DNA from: an uncultured Gammaproteobacteria bacterium
GTDB lineage: Bacteria; Pseudomonadota; Gammaproteobacteria; HK1
NCBI GenBank assembly: GCA_958295835.1
Contig: OY282378.1
Location: 4,241,694-4,305,693, forward strand
Length of the DNA: 64,000 nt
Reading direction: 5' to 3'
Shown: positions 1-8,440 of the stretch, one piece after another
How the letters are laid out: the number at the start of each line of letters is the position of its first letter
Position numbering within the stretch: position 1 is the stretch's first letter
Position numbers and translations under genes: made by a program
Notes under the pieces: generated by a model
Seen by the model: only the letters and a program-made list of their open reading frames with translations
Told to the model about the DNA's origin: nothing
The model's database searches: none

Positions 1-183
1 GACGATGTTTCCCTGCTGGACGTCGATGCGATAGACACCGGGTATCCCTGGAAGCTCCGGCAACGCCGGGAGCTCCGGTATCCCGCATCCGCCGTTGAGG
101 CCGGCCGCCGCCGCCAGGAACAGCGCGGCGGTCTTCGGTGGGAACCACCTGGTTCGCGAAGCGGCAAGTCGGTCATGGTCCAT
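1..183 (-). CDS. bamE: Outer membrane assembly lipoprotein BamE, N-terminal part (cut by window edge)
   Basis: Sixty-one codons are visible, running off the left edge. The N-terminus has a hydrophobic stretch (LFLAAAAGL) followed by a cysteine, so it looks like a lipoprotein signal, although NGGC is a poor lipobox. After a Pro/Leu-rich linker comes PGVYRIDVQQGNIV, which matches the start of the mature BamE/SmpA fold (Y-K-I-D-I-Q-Q-G-N in relatives). BamE is a periplasmic lipoprotein subunit of the Bam complex that inserts beta-barrel proteins into the outer membrane. The ATG at 181-183 overlaps the last codons and stop of recN in another frame, so it is translationally coupled. nadK-recN-bamE is a known neighbourhood. 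Fairly sure. Confidence 0.8.
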   Translation of the reverse strand, partial: MDHDRLAASRTRWFPPKTAALFLAAAAGLNGGCGIPELPALPELPGIPGVYRIDVQQGNIV

Positions 184-1846
184 CGAGCATCTCCCTCGCA
201 TGGGCGATCGCCTTCGAAGTGATCCTCTCACCTCCGAGCATCCGTGCGATCTCCTCGATCCGGTCCTTGCCATGTGCCGGCGTCACGCCGACGCCGGGAG
301 TTCCGTCGCGCCCGGGAAGCTTCCGGACGACGGCATGATGGTGGGCTTGGGAAGCAACCTGGGCAAGATGGGTCACGCATAATATCTGATGCGACTCCCC
401 TAGCGCGCGTAGCTGCCGGCCGACGATTTCCGCCACTCGGCCCCCGATGCCGATGTCGGCCTCGTCGAAGACAAGGGTGGGCACCGCCGATCCGCGCACG
501 CTCGAGACCCGGACCGCCAGGGAGATGCGGGACAGCTCACCCCCCGATGCGACCTTCGAGAGAGGGCGTGGGGGCTGCCCGGAACCTGCGCTCACGATGA
601 ACTCCACCCGATCCGCGCCGCCGGGCAAGAGGTGAGGGGTGTCGAACGCCCGGATGTCGATCGCGAAGCCGCCTCCGGGCATGCCCAGCGCCTGCATGTT
701 CGTCGTGACCCTTTGCGCGAGCCGGTCCGCGGCGTTTCGGCGCAAGGCCGTGAGCCTTGCGCACAGCGTGCGGTGCTCGTCCTCCGCACTCGCCACCTTC
801 CGCTCGATCTCGACGGCTCGTTGCTCTCCCGCCGCCAGCGAGGCGATCTGCTCGCGCAACCGCTCGGTCCGAGCGGGCAGCTCCCGAGGCGAGACGCGGT
901 GCTTGCGAGCGATGTCGTGAATGATTCCGAGGCGGCGCTCCACCTCGCCACGCCGCTGGGGGTCGAGATCGAGCGCCTCCGCCACGGCGCGCAGCGATCT
1001 GCCCGCCTCCGCCACATTGATCGCCGCGGCATCGATCAGGTCGAGGACCTCCCGGGCCTGCGGATCGTGGTGCGCCGCCAGCTCGAGGTCGCGGCGGGCG
1101 CCGGCGCAAGCGGTTGACGCCGAACGGTCGTGATCTCCGTCGAGCCGATCGAGAGCACGGCGGCATCCGTCGAGGATCGATTCGGCGTTCGCGAGCCGGC
1201 GCTGCTCGCCCGCGAGTCGTTCGGGCTCATCGGTATCGAGCTTCAACCCTTCGAGCTCATCGAGCTGGAAGCGCAGGAAATCGAGCCGGGACGTTCGGTC
1301 CTCGCCGTCCGCCGCGATCCCGGCGAGCTCCCGTCTCAGCTCCCGCCACCAACCTGCCGTCTCCGCCACCCGCCCGAGCAGCGCGTGATGGCCGCCGAAA
1401 TCGTCGACGATGGTTCGTTGTCGGTCTCGGTCGAGCAGCAGGTGATGCACGTGCTGGCCGTGGATGTCGACAAGATGCCCGCCCAGCTCGCGCAACAGGT
1501 TCGCGGGCACGGGCCGATCATTGACGAACGCGCGCGATCGTCCCCCCGGACCGATCACGCGCCGCACGATGCACTCGTCCGTCCCCTCGTCGAACGCTCG
1601 ATCGGCAAGCCAGGCGCGCGCCGATGAATTCGAAGTCGTCTCGAACACGCCGCTGACCTCGGCCCGCTCCGCACCGGAGCGGATCATGTCGGGGCCGGCT
1701 CGCGCTCCAAGGAGCAGCGACAGCGCATCGACCAAGATGGATTTCCCCGCTCCCGTCTCTCCGGTGAGTGCGGTCATCCCCTGCGCAAAGTCGAATTCCA
1801 GGCTGTCGATGACCGCGAGGGATCGAATCGTCAGGTGCGAGAGCAT
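173..1846 (-). CDS. recN: DNA repair protein RecN
   Basis: RecN is an SMC-like ATPase acting in recombinational repair of double-strand breaks. The 557-residue protein has a Walker A motif GETGAGKS at about residues 29-36, a long central helical region rich in Glu/Arg/Leu, the ABC signature SGGELSRISLAVRV and Walker B TLVFDEADIGIGGRVAE near the C-terminus. Length is normal for the family (about 550). It starts at ATG with the typical MLSHLTIRSLAVIDSLEFDF sequence. It lies 15 nt downstream of nadK and overlaps bamE, so the three probably form one transcript. In many bacteria recN is LexA-controlled; I did not find a clear LexA box here. Confidence 0.95.
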   Translation of the reverse strand: MLSHLTIRSLAVIDSLEFDFAQGMTALTGETGAGKSILVDALSLLLGARAGPDMIRSGAERAEVSGVFETTSNSSARAWLADRAFDEGTDECIVRRVIGPGGRSRAFVNDRPVPANLLRELGGHLVDIHGQHVHHLLLDRDRQRTIVDDFGGHHALLGRVAETAGWWRELRRELAGIAADGEDRTSRLDFLRFQLDELEGLKLDTDEPERLAGEQRRLANAESILDGCRRALDRLDGDHDRSASTACAGARRDLELAAHHDPQAREVLDLIDAAAINVAEAGRSLRAVAEALDLDPQRRGEVERRLGIIHDIARKHRVSPRELPARTERLREQIASLAAGEQRAVEIERKVASAEDEHRTLCARLTALRRNAADRLAQRVTTNMQALGMPGGGFAIDIRAFDTPHLLPGGADRVEFIVSAGSGQPPRPLSKVASGGELSRISLAVRVSSVRGSAVPTLVFDEADIGIGGRVAEIVGRQLRALGESHQILCVTHLAQVASQAHHHAVVRKLPGRDGTPGVGVTPAHGKDRIEEIARMLGGERITSKAIAHAREMLDGP

Positions 1847-1861
1847 ACCGGACGCCGTCTC

Positions 1862-2758
1862 CTAGAGCCCCTTTCCCCAATGCAGCTTCGCCCTCAGTGT
1901 CGCGTAGTATTCGTGACCGGCAGGATGGATGAGACGCAGATCGGGGCGGTGCTTGCGAATCTGGATGCGATCCCCGGCGGCGAGCCCCGCCGTCGTCTGG
2001 CCGTCGCATGAAAGCTGCACACTGCTCTCCGCATCGTCTCCGAGCACGACTTCGACGACGCTCCCGCCGCCGACCACGACAGGGCGGCTGGACAAGGTAT
2101 GCGGGCAGATCGGAACCAGCACGATCGCATCGAGCGAGGGGTGCACGATGGGACCTCCTCCGGACAGCGCATATGCGGTCGATCCGGTCGGCGTCGCCAC
2201 GATCAACCCGTCCGATCGCTGGCTGTTGACAAGGTGACCGTCGATGTACGTCTCGAACTCCACGAGCCGGGCCATGTTGCTCTTGTGGGTGACCGCCTCG
2301 TTGAGAGCCGGTCCCGAGAAGACGCGCCCGGTGCTTCGCTCGACCGTCACGTCGAGCAGGAAACGCCTCTCCTCGATGAAGTCGCCATCGAGGATCTCGT
2401 TCAGTCGATCCGACATTTCGTCCGGCATCACATCGGCGAGAAAGCCGAGGCGTCCAAGATTCACGCCGAGCAGCGGCACGTCCTGATCGACGAGGGAACG
2501 GGCCGCACTCAGGAACGTTCCGTCACCGGCGACCACCACGATGAGGTCGCATCGCCGTCCGAGCGAATCGCGTGCAACCATGGGCAGGTCGCGACCGGGA
2601 TATGCGCCGCGGCTCAGATCGTCGAGCACGACATCCAGTCCGCGGGCTTGCAGCATGCCGATCAGCCGTCCCAGCGTCTCGACCACCCGCGGATCGCCAC
2701 GCTTGGCAATCAGCCCGACGGTCCGGAATATGGAGCGGTTCAGGGTCTGTGCGTGCAC
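1862..2758 (-). CDS. nadK: NAD kinase
   Basis: NAD kinase phosphorylates NAD to NADP using ATP in the cytosol. The sequence has the family landmarks: VVAGDGTFLSAAR (GGDG-type motif, here AGDG), LLGVNLGRLGFLADV, and the nucleotide-binding block SDGLIVATPTGSTAYALSGGGPIVHP. The frame stays open to 2932, but family N-termini start near NRSIFRTVGLIAKRGDP, so I chose the GTG at 2756-2758 (VHAQTLNRSIFRTV), giving 298 residues. No strong Shine-Dalgarno is visible there. It is first in the nadK-recN-bamE group and divergent from hrcA. Confidence 0.93.
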   Translation of the reverse strand: MHAQTLNRSIFRTVGLIAKRGDPRVVETLGRLIGMLQARGLDVVLDDLSRGAYPGRDLPMVARDSLGRRCDLIVVVAGDGTFLSAARSLVDQDVPLLGVNLGRLGFLADVMPDEMSDRLNEILDGDFIEERRFLLDVTVERSTGRVFSGPALNEAVTHKSNMARLVEFETYIDGHLVNSQRSDGLIVATPTGSTAYALSGGGPIVHPSLDAIVLVPICPHTLSSRPVVVGGGSVVEVVLGDDAESSVQLSCDGQTTAGLAAGDRIQIRKHRPDLRLIHPAGHEYYATLRAKLHWGKGL

Positions 2759-3060
2759 GGTGGCCAAGTCGGGGCCGGTGCCGTTGAAGACTCCGGAGAC
2801 GGTACCATGAGCGCTCCGGCGGGCGCGAGCGGGGCGTTTTTGCACTGCCGCGGAACGGGTGCTAGCCTGACTTCCCGACCGGCTCGCGAAGCGAGGATGT
2901 GCAGATGGCGCCAGATTCCTCGAGGCAAGCATGTTTCAGGATACGAGCCGGAGGAACACGGGCGCATCATCCACCGCGAAGCCGCTCTTCCGGCAGACGC
3001 CCCGCCGCACCGTCTACCTTCTTCCGCATCCTCGCGCCTCCGGCCGCGAGGGTTTGAGAG
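2759..3060. other. Divergent nadK / hrcA intergenic region
   Basis: About 300 nt separate the divergent starts of nadK and hrcA. It holds the CIRCE-like inverted repeat listed separately and a short run of T (2838-2841). No credible small gene is seen; the open frames that cross it are extensions of nadK or antisense frames. A GAGGG Shine-Dalgarno lies just before the hrcA ATG. Confidence 0.6.
2839..2865 (+). promoter_or_regulatory. CIRCE-like HrcA operator
   Basis: The two arms are TTTGCACTG (2839-2847) and GGGTGCTAG (2857-2865), separated by exactly nine bases. The classical CIRCE element is TTAGCACTC-N9-GAGTGCTAA; 14 of 18 arm positions match and the GCAC/GTGC core is intact. It lies about 195 nt upstream of the hrcA ATG, consistent with autoregulation of hrcA by its product. 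Part of the palindrome symmetry is lost in the outer bases, so binding strength is uncertain. Confidence 0.7.
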
Positions 3061-4161
3061 ATGCCGACACGGGCTCCGGGCGTCTCGCCCTCCGTGCTTG
3101 GGGACAAGGGGTTCTCCACGCCGGAAGCGATGTTGAGCGAACGTGCCCAGCACTTGTTCCGGGTGCTCGTGCAGCGTTACATCGGCAGCGGTCAGCCGGT
3201 CGGATCCCGTACCCTGTCACGTGATTCCGGGCTCGATCTGAGCCCTGCGACGGTGCGCAACGTCATGGCGGATCTCGAAGACCTCGGCCTGCTCCGCTCG
3301 CCGCATGTCTCGGCCGGCCGCATTCCAACCGTCCAGGGATACCGGTTCTTTGTCGACAGCTTGCTCAAGGTCGCTCCGATCGACGATGAGGAGCTGAAGC
3401 ACCTGCGCTCGCAGCTCGAGATCAAGGGTGGACGCGAGTCGCTGATGGATGCCGCGACGTCGCTTATCTCCGATGTCACCCACATGGCGGGGATCGTGAC
3501 CCTGCCGAAGCAGGAGCGCCTGATCCTGCGTCACGTCGAATTCCTCACGCTCTCGCCCGAACGGGTGCTGGTCATCCTGGTCGTCAATGGATCCGACGTC
3601 CAGAACCGTGTCATCCACCTCGGCCGGCCATATTCCCAGGCAGTGCTGCAGCAGGTCGGCAACTACCTGAACGAAGTGTGCGCGGGCAAGGATCTGCGGG
3701 AAGTGCGCGAGTCGCTGCTCATGGAGCTGAAGGAGCACCGATCGAGTCTTAACGAACTCATGCTCACCGCCATCGAGATGGCGGACAAGGCGTTCGTGAA
3801 CGATGCCGACGATGAAGAGGCGCTCCTCGTCTCGGGACAGACGAATCTCATGGAGTACGGAGAGCTTGCCGACATGGAGAAGCTCCGGCACCTGTTCGAG
3901 GCGTTCCGCGAGAAGACGGAACTGCTGCACATCCTGGACCGGTGCCTGCGTGCGGACGGCCTCCGGATCTTCATCGGCGAGGAATCCGGCTTCGAAGTGC
4001 TCGATGATTGCAGCGTCATCACCGCGCCGTACGAGCGTGAAGGCCAGGTAGTCGGAGTTCTCGGGGTCATCGGTCCGACCCGCATGGCCTATGACCGCGT
4101 GATTCCCATCGTGGACATCACCGCGCGCCTGCTCGGCGCCGCCTTGAATCAGCATCACTGA
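3061..4161 (+). CDS. hrcA: Heat-inducible transcription repressor HrcA
   Basis: HrcA represses heat-shock genes by binding CIRCE and needs GroEL for activity. The 366-residue protein has the N-terminal winged-helix region (RYIGSGQPVGSRTLSRDSG, then SPATVRNVMADLEDLGLL), followed by the family motif SPHVSAGRIPTVQGYRFFVD and a GAF-like C-terminal half (FIGEESGFEVLDDCSVITAPY, GVIGPTRMAYDRVIPIVDITA). The ATG at 3061 has GAGGG eight bases upstream; an internal ATG at 3130 (MLSERAQHL) matches shorter relatives but has a poorly spaced ribosome site. A CIRCE-like site upstream and grpE-dnaK-dnaJ downstream fit its role. Confidence 0.95.
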   Translation: MPTRAPGVSPSVLGDKGFSTPEAMLSERAQHLFRVLVQRYIGSGQPVGSRTLSRDSGLDLSPATVRNVMADLEDLGLLRSPHVSAGRIPTVQGYRFFVDSLLKVAPIDDEELKHLRSQLEIKGGRESLMDAATSLISDVTHMAGIVTLPKQERLILRHVEFLTLSPERVLVILVVNGSDVQNRVIHLGRPYSQAVLQQVGNYLNEVCAGKDLREVRESLLMELKEHRSSLNELMLTAIEMADKAFVNDADDEEALLVSGQTNLMEYGELADMEKLRHLFEAFREKTELLHILDRCLRADGLRIFIGEESGFEVLDDCSVITAPYEREGQVVGVLGVIGPTRMAYDRVIPIVDITARLLGAALNQHH

Positions 4162-4171
4162 CTCCCAATAT
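4143..4171 (+). promoter_or_regulatory. Sigma-32-like heat-shock promoter for grpE
   Basis: CTTGAAT (4143-4149), a 14-nt spacer, then CCCAATAT (4164-4171). The sigma-32 consensus is CTTGAAA with a 13-15 nt spacer and CCCCATNT. The -35 element lies inside the last codons of hrcA, and the start codon of grpE is 100 nt downstream. The -10 octamer is identical to that of the dnaK promoter candidate. Confidence 0.7.
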
Positions 4172-4270
4172 TTCCGCTCGCCGCACTGCGCACCGGCCGT
4201 GTCCGGTCGAGCGGCTACTCGCGATGACGCCGCAGCGTCGGCCCCAGGCAGTACCGAAAGGGAGGGAAGG

Positions 4271-4897
4271 ATGGCGGACGAGGAGCATGGGCAGCAGAAC
4301 GGAGCGGCCGGCACGCCAGGCGATCAGGCCGCAGTACACGAGGTTTCCGAGGCGGCGGGTGACGAGGCGGCTGCCCACTGGGCCGGAGCGGACGATGCAC
4401 GACCCGGCGGGGGGGGGTCGTCCGAGACGCCGTCCGGAAACCTCGAGGACGCGCTGACCGAAGCACGGTGCGCGGCGCAGGAGCACCTGGATCGTGCGTT
4501 GCGCGCTCAGGCCGAGCTCGAGAACGTCCGCCGGCGCGTGGCGCGCGACGTCGAGAATGCGCACAAGTTCGCCCTGGAGCGGTTCGTCTCCGAGCTGCTT
4601 CCAGTCAAGGACAGCCTGGAGCTCGGACTCGCGGCCGCGGCCGAAGAGGGGGCGAGCGCGGCGCATATCGCGGAAGGCGTCGGGCTGACCCTTCGCATGT
4701 TCGAGCAGGCAATGGACAAGTTCGGAATCCGCTCCATCGATCCCGTCGGCGAGCCCTTCGATCCGAAGTTCCATCAGGCGATGACCATGCAGGAGAGCGA
4801 CGCCGCCGAATCCGGGGCGGTGCTCACCGTGGTCCAGAAAGGCTACCTGCTCAATGGGCGCCTCGTGCGCCCCGCCATGGTCATCGTCGCGAAGTAG
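4271..4897 (+). CDS. grpE: Nucleotide exchange factor GrpE
   Basis: GrpE is the dimeric nucleotide exchange factor and thermosensor for DnaK. Of 208 residues, the first 55 or so are acidic, Gly/Ala-rich and probably disordered; a long helical region follows (RALRAQAELENVRRRVARDV, then KFALERFVSELLPVKDSLEL), and the beta domain ends with the conserved DPKFHQAMTM and GYLLNGRLVRPAMVIVAK. The open frame extends back to a GTG at 4199, but the ATG at 4271 is preceded by GGGAGGGAAGG, a strong ribosome site, so that start is preferred. It lies between hrcA and dnaK with its own sigma-32-like promoter. Confidence 0.94.
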   Translation: MADEEHGQQNGAAGTPGDQAAVHEVSEAAGDEAAAHWAGADDARPGGGGSSETPSGNLEDALTEARCAAQEHLDRALRAQAELENVRRRVARDVENAHKFALERFVSELLPVKDSLELGLAAAAEEGASAAHIAEGVGLTLRMFEQAMDKFGIRSIDPVGEPFDPKFHQAMTMQESDAAESGAVLTVVQKGYLLNGRLVRPAMVIVAK

Positions 4898-4908
4898 GCG
4901 CGGACGGG

Positions 4909-4936
4909 GTTGAAACACTGGCAGCGGACCCAATAT
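4909..4936 (+). promoter_or_regulatory. Sigma-32-like heat-shock promoter for dnaK
   Basis: GTTGAAA (4909-4915), a 13-nt spacer, then CCCAATAT (4929-4936), close to the sigma-32 consensus. It begins 11 nt after the grpE stop and sits 73 nt before the dnaK ATG. Confidence 0.75.
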
Positions 4937-5009
4937 CCGCCCGATCGAGGCTCGGCGATTCCCGCGCCGGCCTTCCGTGACTCGAGCGGGCAGCACCGGA
5001 GGCAAAGAG

Positions 5010-6965
5010 ATGGGCAAGATCATCGGTATCGACCTCGGCACCACGAACTCGTGCGTGGCGGTCATGGAAGGAGACGGGGCAAGGGTCCTGGAGAACAGTG
5101 AGGGCGATCGAACCACACCGTCCGTGGTGGCGTTCACGCAGGACGACGAGGTTCTGGTGGGGCAGTCCGCCAAGCGACAGGCGGTGACCAACCCCAAGAA
5201 CACCCTGTTCGCGATCAAGCGTCTGATCGGCCGTCGATTCAAGGACGAGGTGGTGCAGCGCGACGCGGGGATGGTGCCGTACCGGATCGTCGGCGCGGAC
5301 AACGGCGACGCGTGGATCGAGGCCAAGAAAAAGCGGATGGCGCCGCCGGAGGTCTCTGCGCGGGTGCTGCAGAAAATGAAGAAGACGGCGGAGGACTACC
5401 TCAACGAGGACGTGAAGGAAGCGGTCATCACGGTGCCGGCGTACTTCAACGACTCGCAGCGCCAGGCGACGAAGGACGCGGGGCGGATCGCGGGCCTCGA
5501 CGTGAAACGGATCATCAACGAACCGACCGCCGCTGCGCTCGCGTACGGGATGGACAAGCGCCGCGGCGACTCGAAGATCGCGGTCTACGACCTGGGCGGG
5601 GGGACGTTCGACATCTCGGTCATAGAGATCGCCGAGATCGACGGCGAGCACCAGTTCGAGGTGTTGTCGACGAACGGGGACACGTTCCTGGGCGGGGAGG
5701 ATTTCGACCTCCGGATCATCGACTACCTCTCCGACGAGTTCAAAAAGGAATCCGGGATCGATCTGCACAACGACCCGCTGGCCCTGCAGCGGCTGAAGGA
5801 GGCGGCGGAGAAGGCGAAGATCGAGCTGTCGTCGAGCCAGCAGACCGAGGTGAACCTGCCGTACATCACCGCGGACGCGAGCGGTCCGAAGCATCTGAAC
5901 ATGAAGCTGACGCGCGCGAAGCTGGAATCGCTGGTCGAGGACCTGATCGTGCGCACGATGAAGCCGTGCCGAGTGGCGATGAAGGACGCCGGGGTGTCCG
6001 GCTCGGACATCTCGGACGTGATCCTGGTGGGCGGCCAGACGCGGATGCCGAAGGTGCAGGAGATGGTGAAGTCGATCTTCGGCAAGGATCCGCGCCGGGA
6101 TGTCAATCCGGACGAGGCGGTGGCGGTTGGAGCGGCGATCCAGGCCGGGGTGCTGTCCGGCGACGTGACGGACGTGCTGCTCCTCGACGTGACGCCGCTC
6201 TCGCTGGGGATCGAGACCCTCGGCGGGGTGTTGACGAAGCTCATCGAGAAGAACACCACGATCCCGACCAAACACTCGCAGGTTTTCTCCACCGCGGAGG
6301 ACGGTCAGCACGCGGTGACCGTGCACGTGCTGCAAGGCGAGCGCGAGCGGGCCATGGACAACAAGTCGCTGGGCCGGTTCGACCTCACCGACATTCCGCC
6401 TGCGCCGCGCGGCGTCCCGCAAGTCGAGGTGACCTTCGACATCGACGCAAATGGAATCCTGAACGTCTCGGCCAAGGACAAGGCGACGGGCAAGGAGCAG
6501 TCGATCGTGATCCGGGCCTCGTCGGGGTTGGCGGACGACGAGATCGAGCGCATGGTGAAGGACGCCGAGGCGCATGCGGACGAGGATCGCAAGTTCCGTG
6601 AGCTGGTGGACGTGAGAAACCAGGCCGACGGCCTGATCCATGCGACGAAGAAGTCGCTGGGCGAGCTCGGCGAGCAGGTCGGCGAGCAGGAGAAGGATGA
6701 GGTGGAAGCGGCGATCAAGGCGCTGGAGACGGCGGTGGCAGGCGACGACAAGGCAGAGATCGAGGCGAAGATTCAGACGCTCACCGAGCTTTCCGGGAAG
6801 ATTGCCGAACGCGCCTATCAGAAATCGCAGGACGGCGGCCCCCCGCCGGCGGGTGACGGTCCCTCCGCGGCAGGCGGCGATGCCGGAACGAGCAGGGGCG
6901 CAGGCGCCGCGGACGATGACGTGGTGGATGCCGAGTTCGAGGAAGTCCGGGACGACCGCCGCTGA
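5010..6965 (+). CDS. dnaK: Chaperone DnaK (Hsp70)
   Basis: ATP-dependent Hsp70 chaperone. The N-terminus IGIDLGTTNSCVAV is the phosphate-binding loop; AVITVPAYFNDSQRQATKDA and the AVYDLGGGTFDISVIEI segment are typical of the ATPase domain; the linker DVLLLDVTPLSLGIETLGG leads to the substrate-binding domain. The lid ends in a Gly/Ala-rich tail and the EEV-like acidic terminus DDDVVDAEFEEV. Length is 651 residues. The ATG at 5010 has GGAGG seven bases upstream; the frame opens earlier at a GTG (4977) without support. dnaJ follows after 167 nt. Confidence 0.97.
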   Translation: MGKIIGIDLGTTNSCVAVMEGDGARVLENSEGDRTTPSVVAFTQDDEVLVGQSAKRQAVTNPKNTLFAIKRLIGRRFKDEVVQRDAGMVPYRIVGADNGDAWIEAKKKRMAPPEVSARVLQKMKKTAEDYLNEDVKEAVITVPAYFNDSQRQATKDAGRIAGLDVKRIINEPTAAALAYGMDKRRGDSKIAVYDLGGGTFDISVIEIAEIDGEHQFEVLSTNGDTFLGGEDFDLRIIDYLSDEFKKESGIDLHNDPLALQRLKEAAEKAKIELSSSQQTEVNLPYITADASGPKHLNMKLTRAKLESLVEDLIVRTMKPCRVAMKDAGVSGSDISDVILVGGQTRMPKVQEMVKSIFGKDPRRDVNPDEAVAVGAAIQAGVLSGDVTDVLLLDVTPLSLGIETLGGVLTKLIEKNTTIPTKHSQVFSTAEDGQHAVTVHVLQGERERAMDNKSLGRFDLTDIPPAPRGVPQVEVTFDIDANGILNVSAKDKATGKEQSIVIRASSGLADDEIERMVKDAEAHADEDRKFRELVDVRNQADGLIHATKKSLGELGEQVGEQEKDEVEAAIKALETAVAGDDKAEIEAKIQTLTELSGKIAERAYQKSQDGGPPPAGDGPSAAGGDAGTSRGAGAADDDVVDAEFEEVRDDRR

Positions 6966-7132
6966 AAGGATTCCAACTCGTCGGGACGGCATCCGCTCGG
7001 CCCGGCGCATCCGTCCCGGCATCATCATCGCCGCCTGCAAACGGGCGGATTCGGGAGCATGCGGAGCATCCGGCGTGTCGCGCGGTGTATCCCGGCAGCT
7101 CGTATTCCGACACATGGCTGACGGCGTGAGTG

Positions 7133-8251
7133 ATGGCCAAACGGGATTACTACGACGTGCTGGGTGTGTCTCGCGACGCCGGCGACGACGATCTCAAGAG
7201 GGCCTACCGCCGCCTTGCAATGAAGCTCCATCCCGATCGGAACCTCGACGACACCGGAGCGGAGGAGAAGTTCAAGGAGGCGAAGGAAGCCTACGACGTC
7301 CTCTCCGATCAGCAGAAGCGGGCCGCCTACGATCAGTTCGGCCACGCCGGGGTGGAGGCAGGCGGCGCCGGGTTCACCGGAGGGGCCGGGTTCCGCGACA
7401 TCTTCGATGAAGTGTTCGGCGACATCTTCGGCGGGCGCGGCGGCGGGCAACGCGTCTACCGCGGCGCCGATCTTCGCTACGAGCTCGGGCTCGGGCTCGA
7501 AGAGGCGGTCGCCGGGACGAAGTCCCGGATCCGCTTCCCCTCCGATGCCGTGTGTGGGACCTGTTCGGGGTTGGGCGCAGCCCCGGGGACGTCACCCTCG
7601 ACCTGCTCCACCTGCGGCGGGCAGGGTCAGGTGCGGGTCCAGCAGGGCTTCTTCTCGATCCAGCAGACCTGTCCCCGCTGCCATGGCGCGGGCTCCGTCA
7701 TCACCGACCCTTGCAGTGAATGCCGGGGCCGCGGCAAGGTACGGCGCGAGAAGACCCTCTCGGTCACGATCCCGCCCGGTGTCGACACCGGAGATCGGAT
7801 CCGGGTCGGCGGCGAGGGCCAGCCAGGGGAACGAGGCGGACCCCCGGGCGACCTCTATGTCGAGATCCAGGTGCGTGCGCATCCCATTTTCGTACGTGAC
7901 GGTGCGAACCTGTACTGCGAGGTGCCGATCGGATTCACGATGGCTGCGCTCGGCGGCGAGCTGGAGGTTCCGACCCTCGACAGGCGCGTCAGCCTGAAGA
8001 TCCCGGCCGAGACCCAGACCGGACGATTGTTCCGGCTGCGAGGAAAGGGGGTGCGGCCCGCGCGCAGCACCGCAACCGGTGACCTCGTCTGCAAGGTGAC
8101 AGTGGAAACGCCGGTGAACCTGAGCAGGCGCCAGAAGGAGCTGCTGAGCGAGTTGGACGAATCGATGAGAGACAGCCGGAGCACCCACGATCCGAAGGCG
8201 ACATCGTGGTTCGACTCCGTCAAGGAGTTCTTCGAGGGGCTGAGGACGTGA
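7133..8251 (+). CDS. dnaJ: Chaperone protein DnaJ
   Basis: Hsp40 co-chaperone that stimulates DnaK ATPase. The J domain (residues 1-70) has the HPD motif at 33-35; a Gly/Phe-rich region follows (AGGAGFTGGAGFRDIF). The zinc domain has all four CxxCxGxG repeats: CGTCSGLG, CSTCGGQG, CPRCHGAG and CSECRGRG. The C-terminal substrate-binding domains are complete; total 372 residues. The ATG at 7133 is directly preceded by a GTG in frame. It is the last gene of the heat-shock block; an AT-rich leader for dapB follows. Confidence 0.96.
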   Translation: MAKRDYYDVLGVSRDAGDDDLKRAYRRLAMKLHPDRNLDDTGAEEKFKEAKEAYDVLSDQQKRAAYDQFGHAGVEAGGAGFTGGAGFRDIFDEVFGDIFGGRGGGQRVYRGADLRYELGLGLEEAVAGTKSRIRFPSDAVCGTCSGLGAAPGTSPSTCSTCGGQGQVRVQQGFFSIQQTCPRCHGAGSVITDPCSECRGRGKVRREKTLSVTIPPGVDTGDRIRVGGEGQPGERGGPPGDLYVEIQVRAHPIFVRDGANLYCEVPIGFTMAALGGELEVPTLDRRVSLKIPAETQTGRLFRLRGKGVRPARSTATGDLVCKVTVETPVNLSRRQKELLSELDESMRDSRSTHDPKATSWFDSVKEFFEGLRT

Positions 8252-8440
8252 ATGCCGTGACCGCTGATCTTTATTCATATTTTACATTTAATAGTTATAA
8301 TAACATGTTGATTTATAGTTATTTCACTGGAACGAACGATTGCATTGGGGAAGATCATCGATGGATCTGATCCATTCAGCCCGGAGCACGTGACACACTC
8401 GGCGTTGCTCGAGTCCGGCAACGAGGAGAGCCCCGAGGTC
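8252..8440 (+). promoter_or_regulatory. AT-rich dapB leader with possible promoter
   Basis: Positions 8270-8333 are strikingly AT-rich within a GC-rich chromosome. The stretch contains TATAAT at 8296-8301, a candidate -10 element, with no convincing -35. The octamer ATAGTTAT occurs at 8291-8298 and 8315-8322. The remainder up to dapB has normal composition. A dapB-carAB promoter here is likely, but the exact start is a guess. Confidence 0.4.

Noticed and set aside
4881..7115. Long open frame (744 codons) antisense to dnaK
   Set aside because: It mirrors the codon bias of dnaK on the other strand, is very rich in Arg/Leu/His/Asp and has no motif. dnaK is certain.
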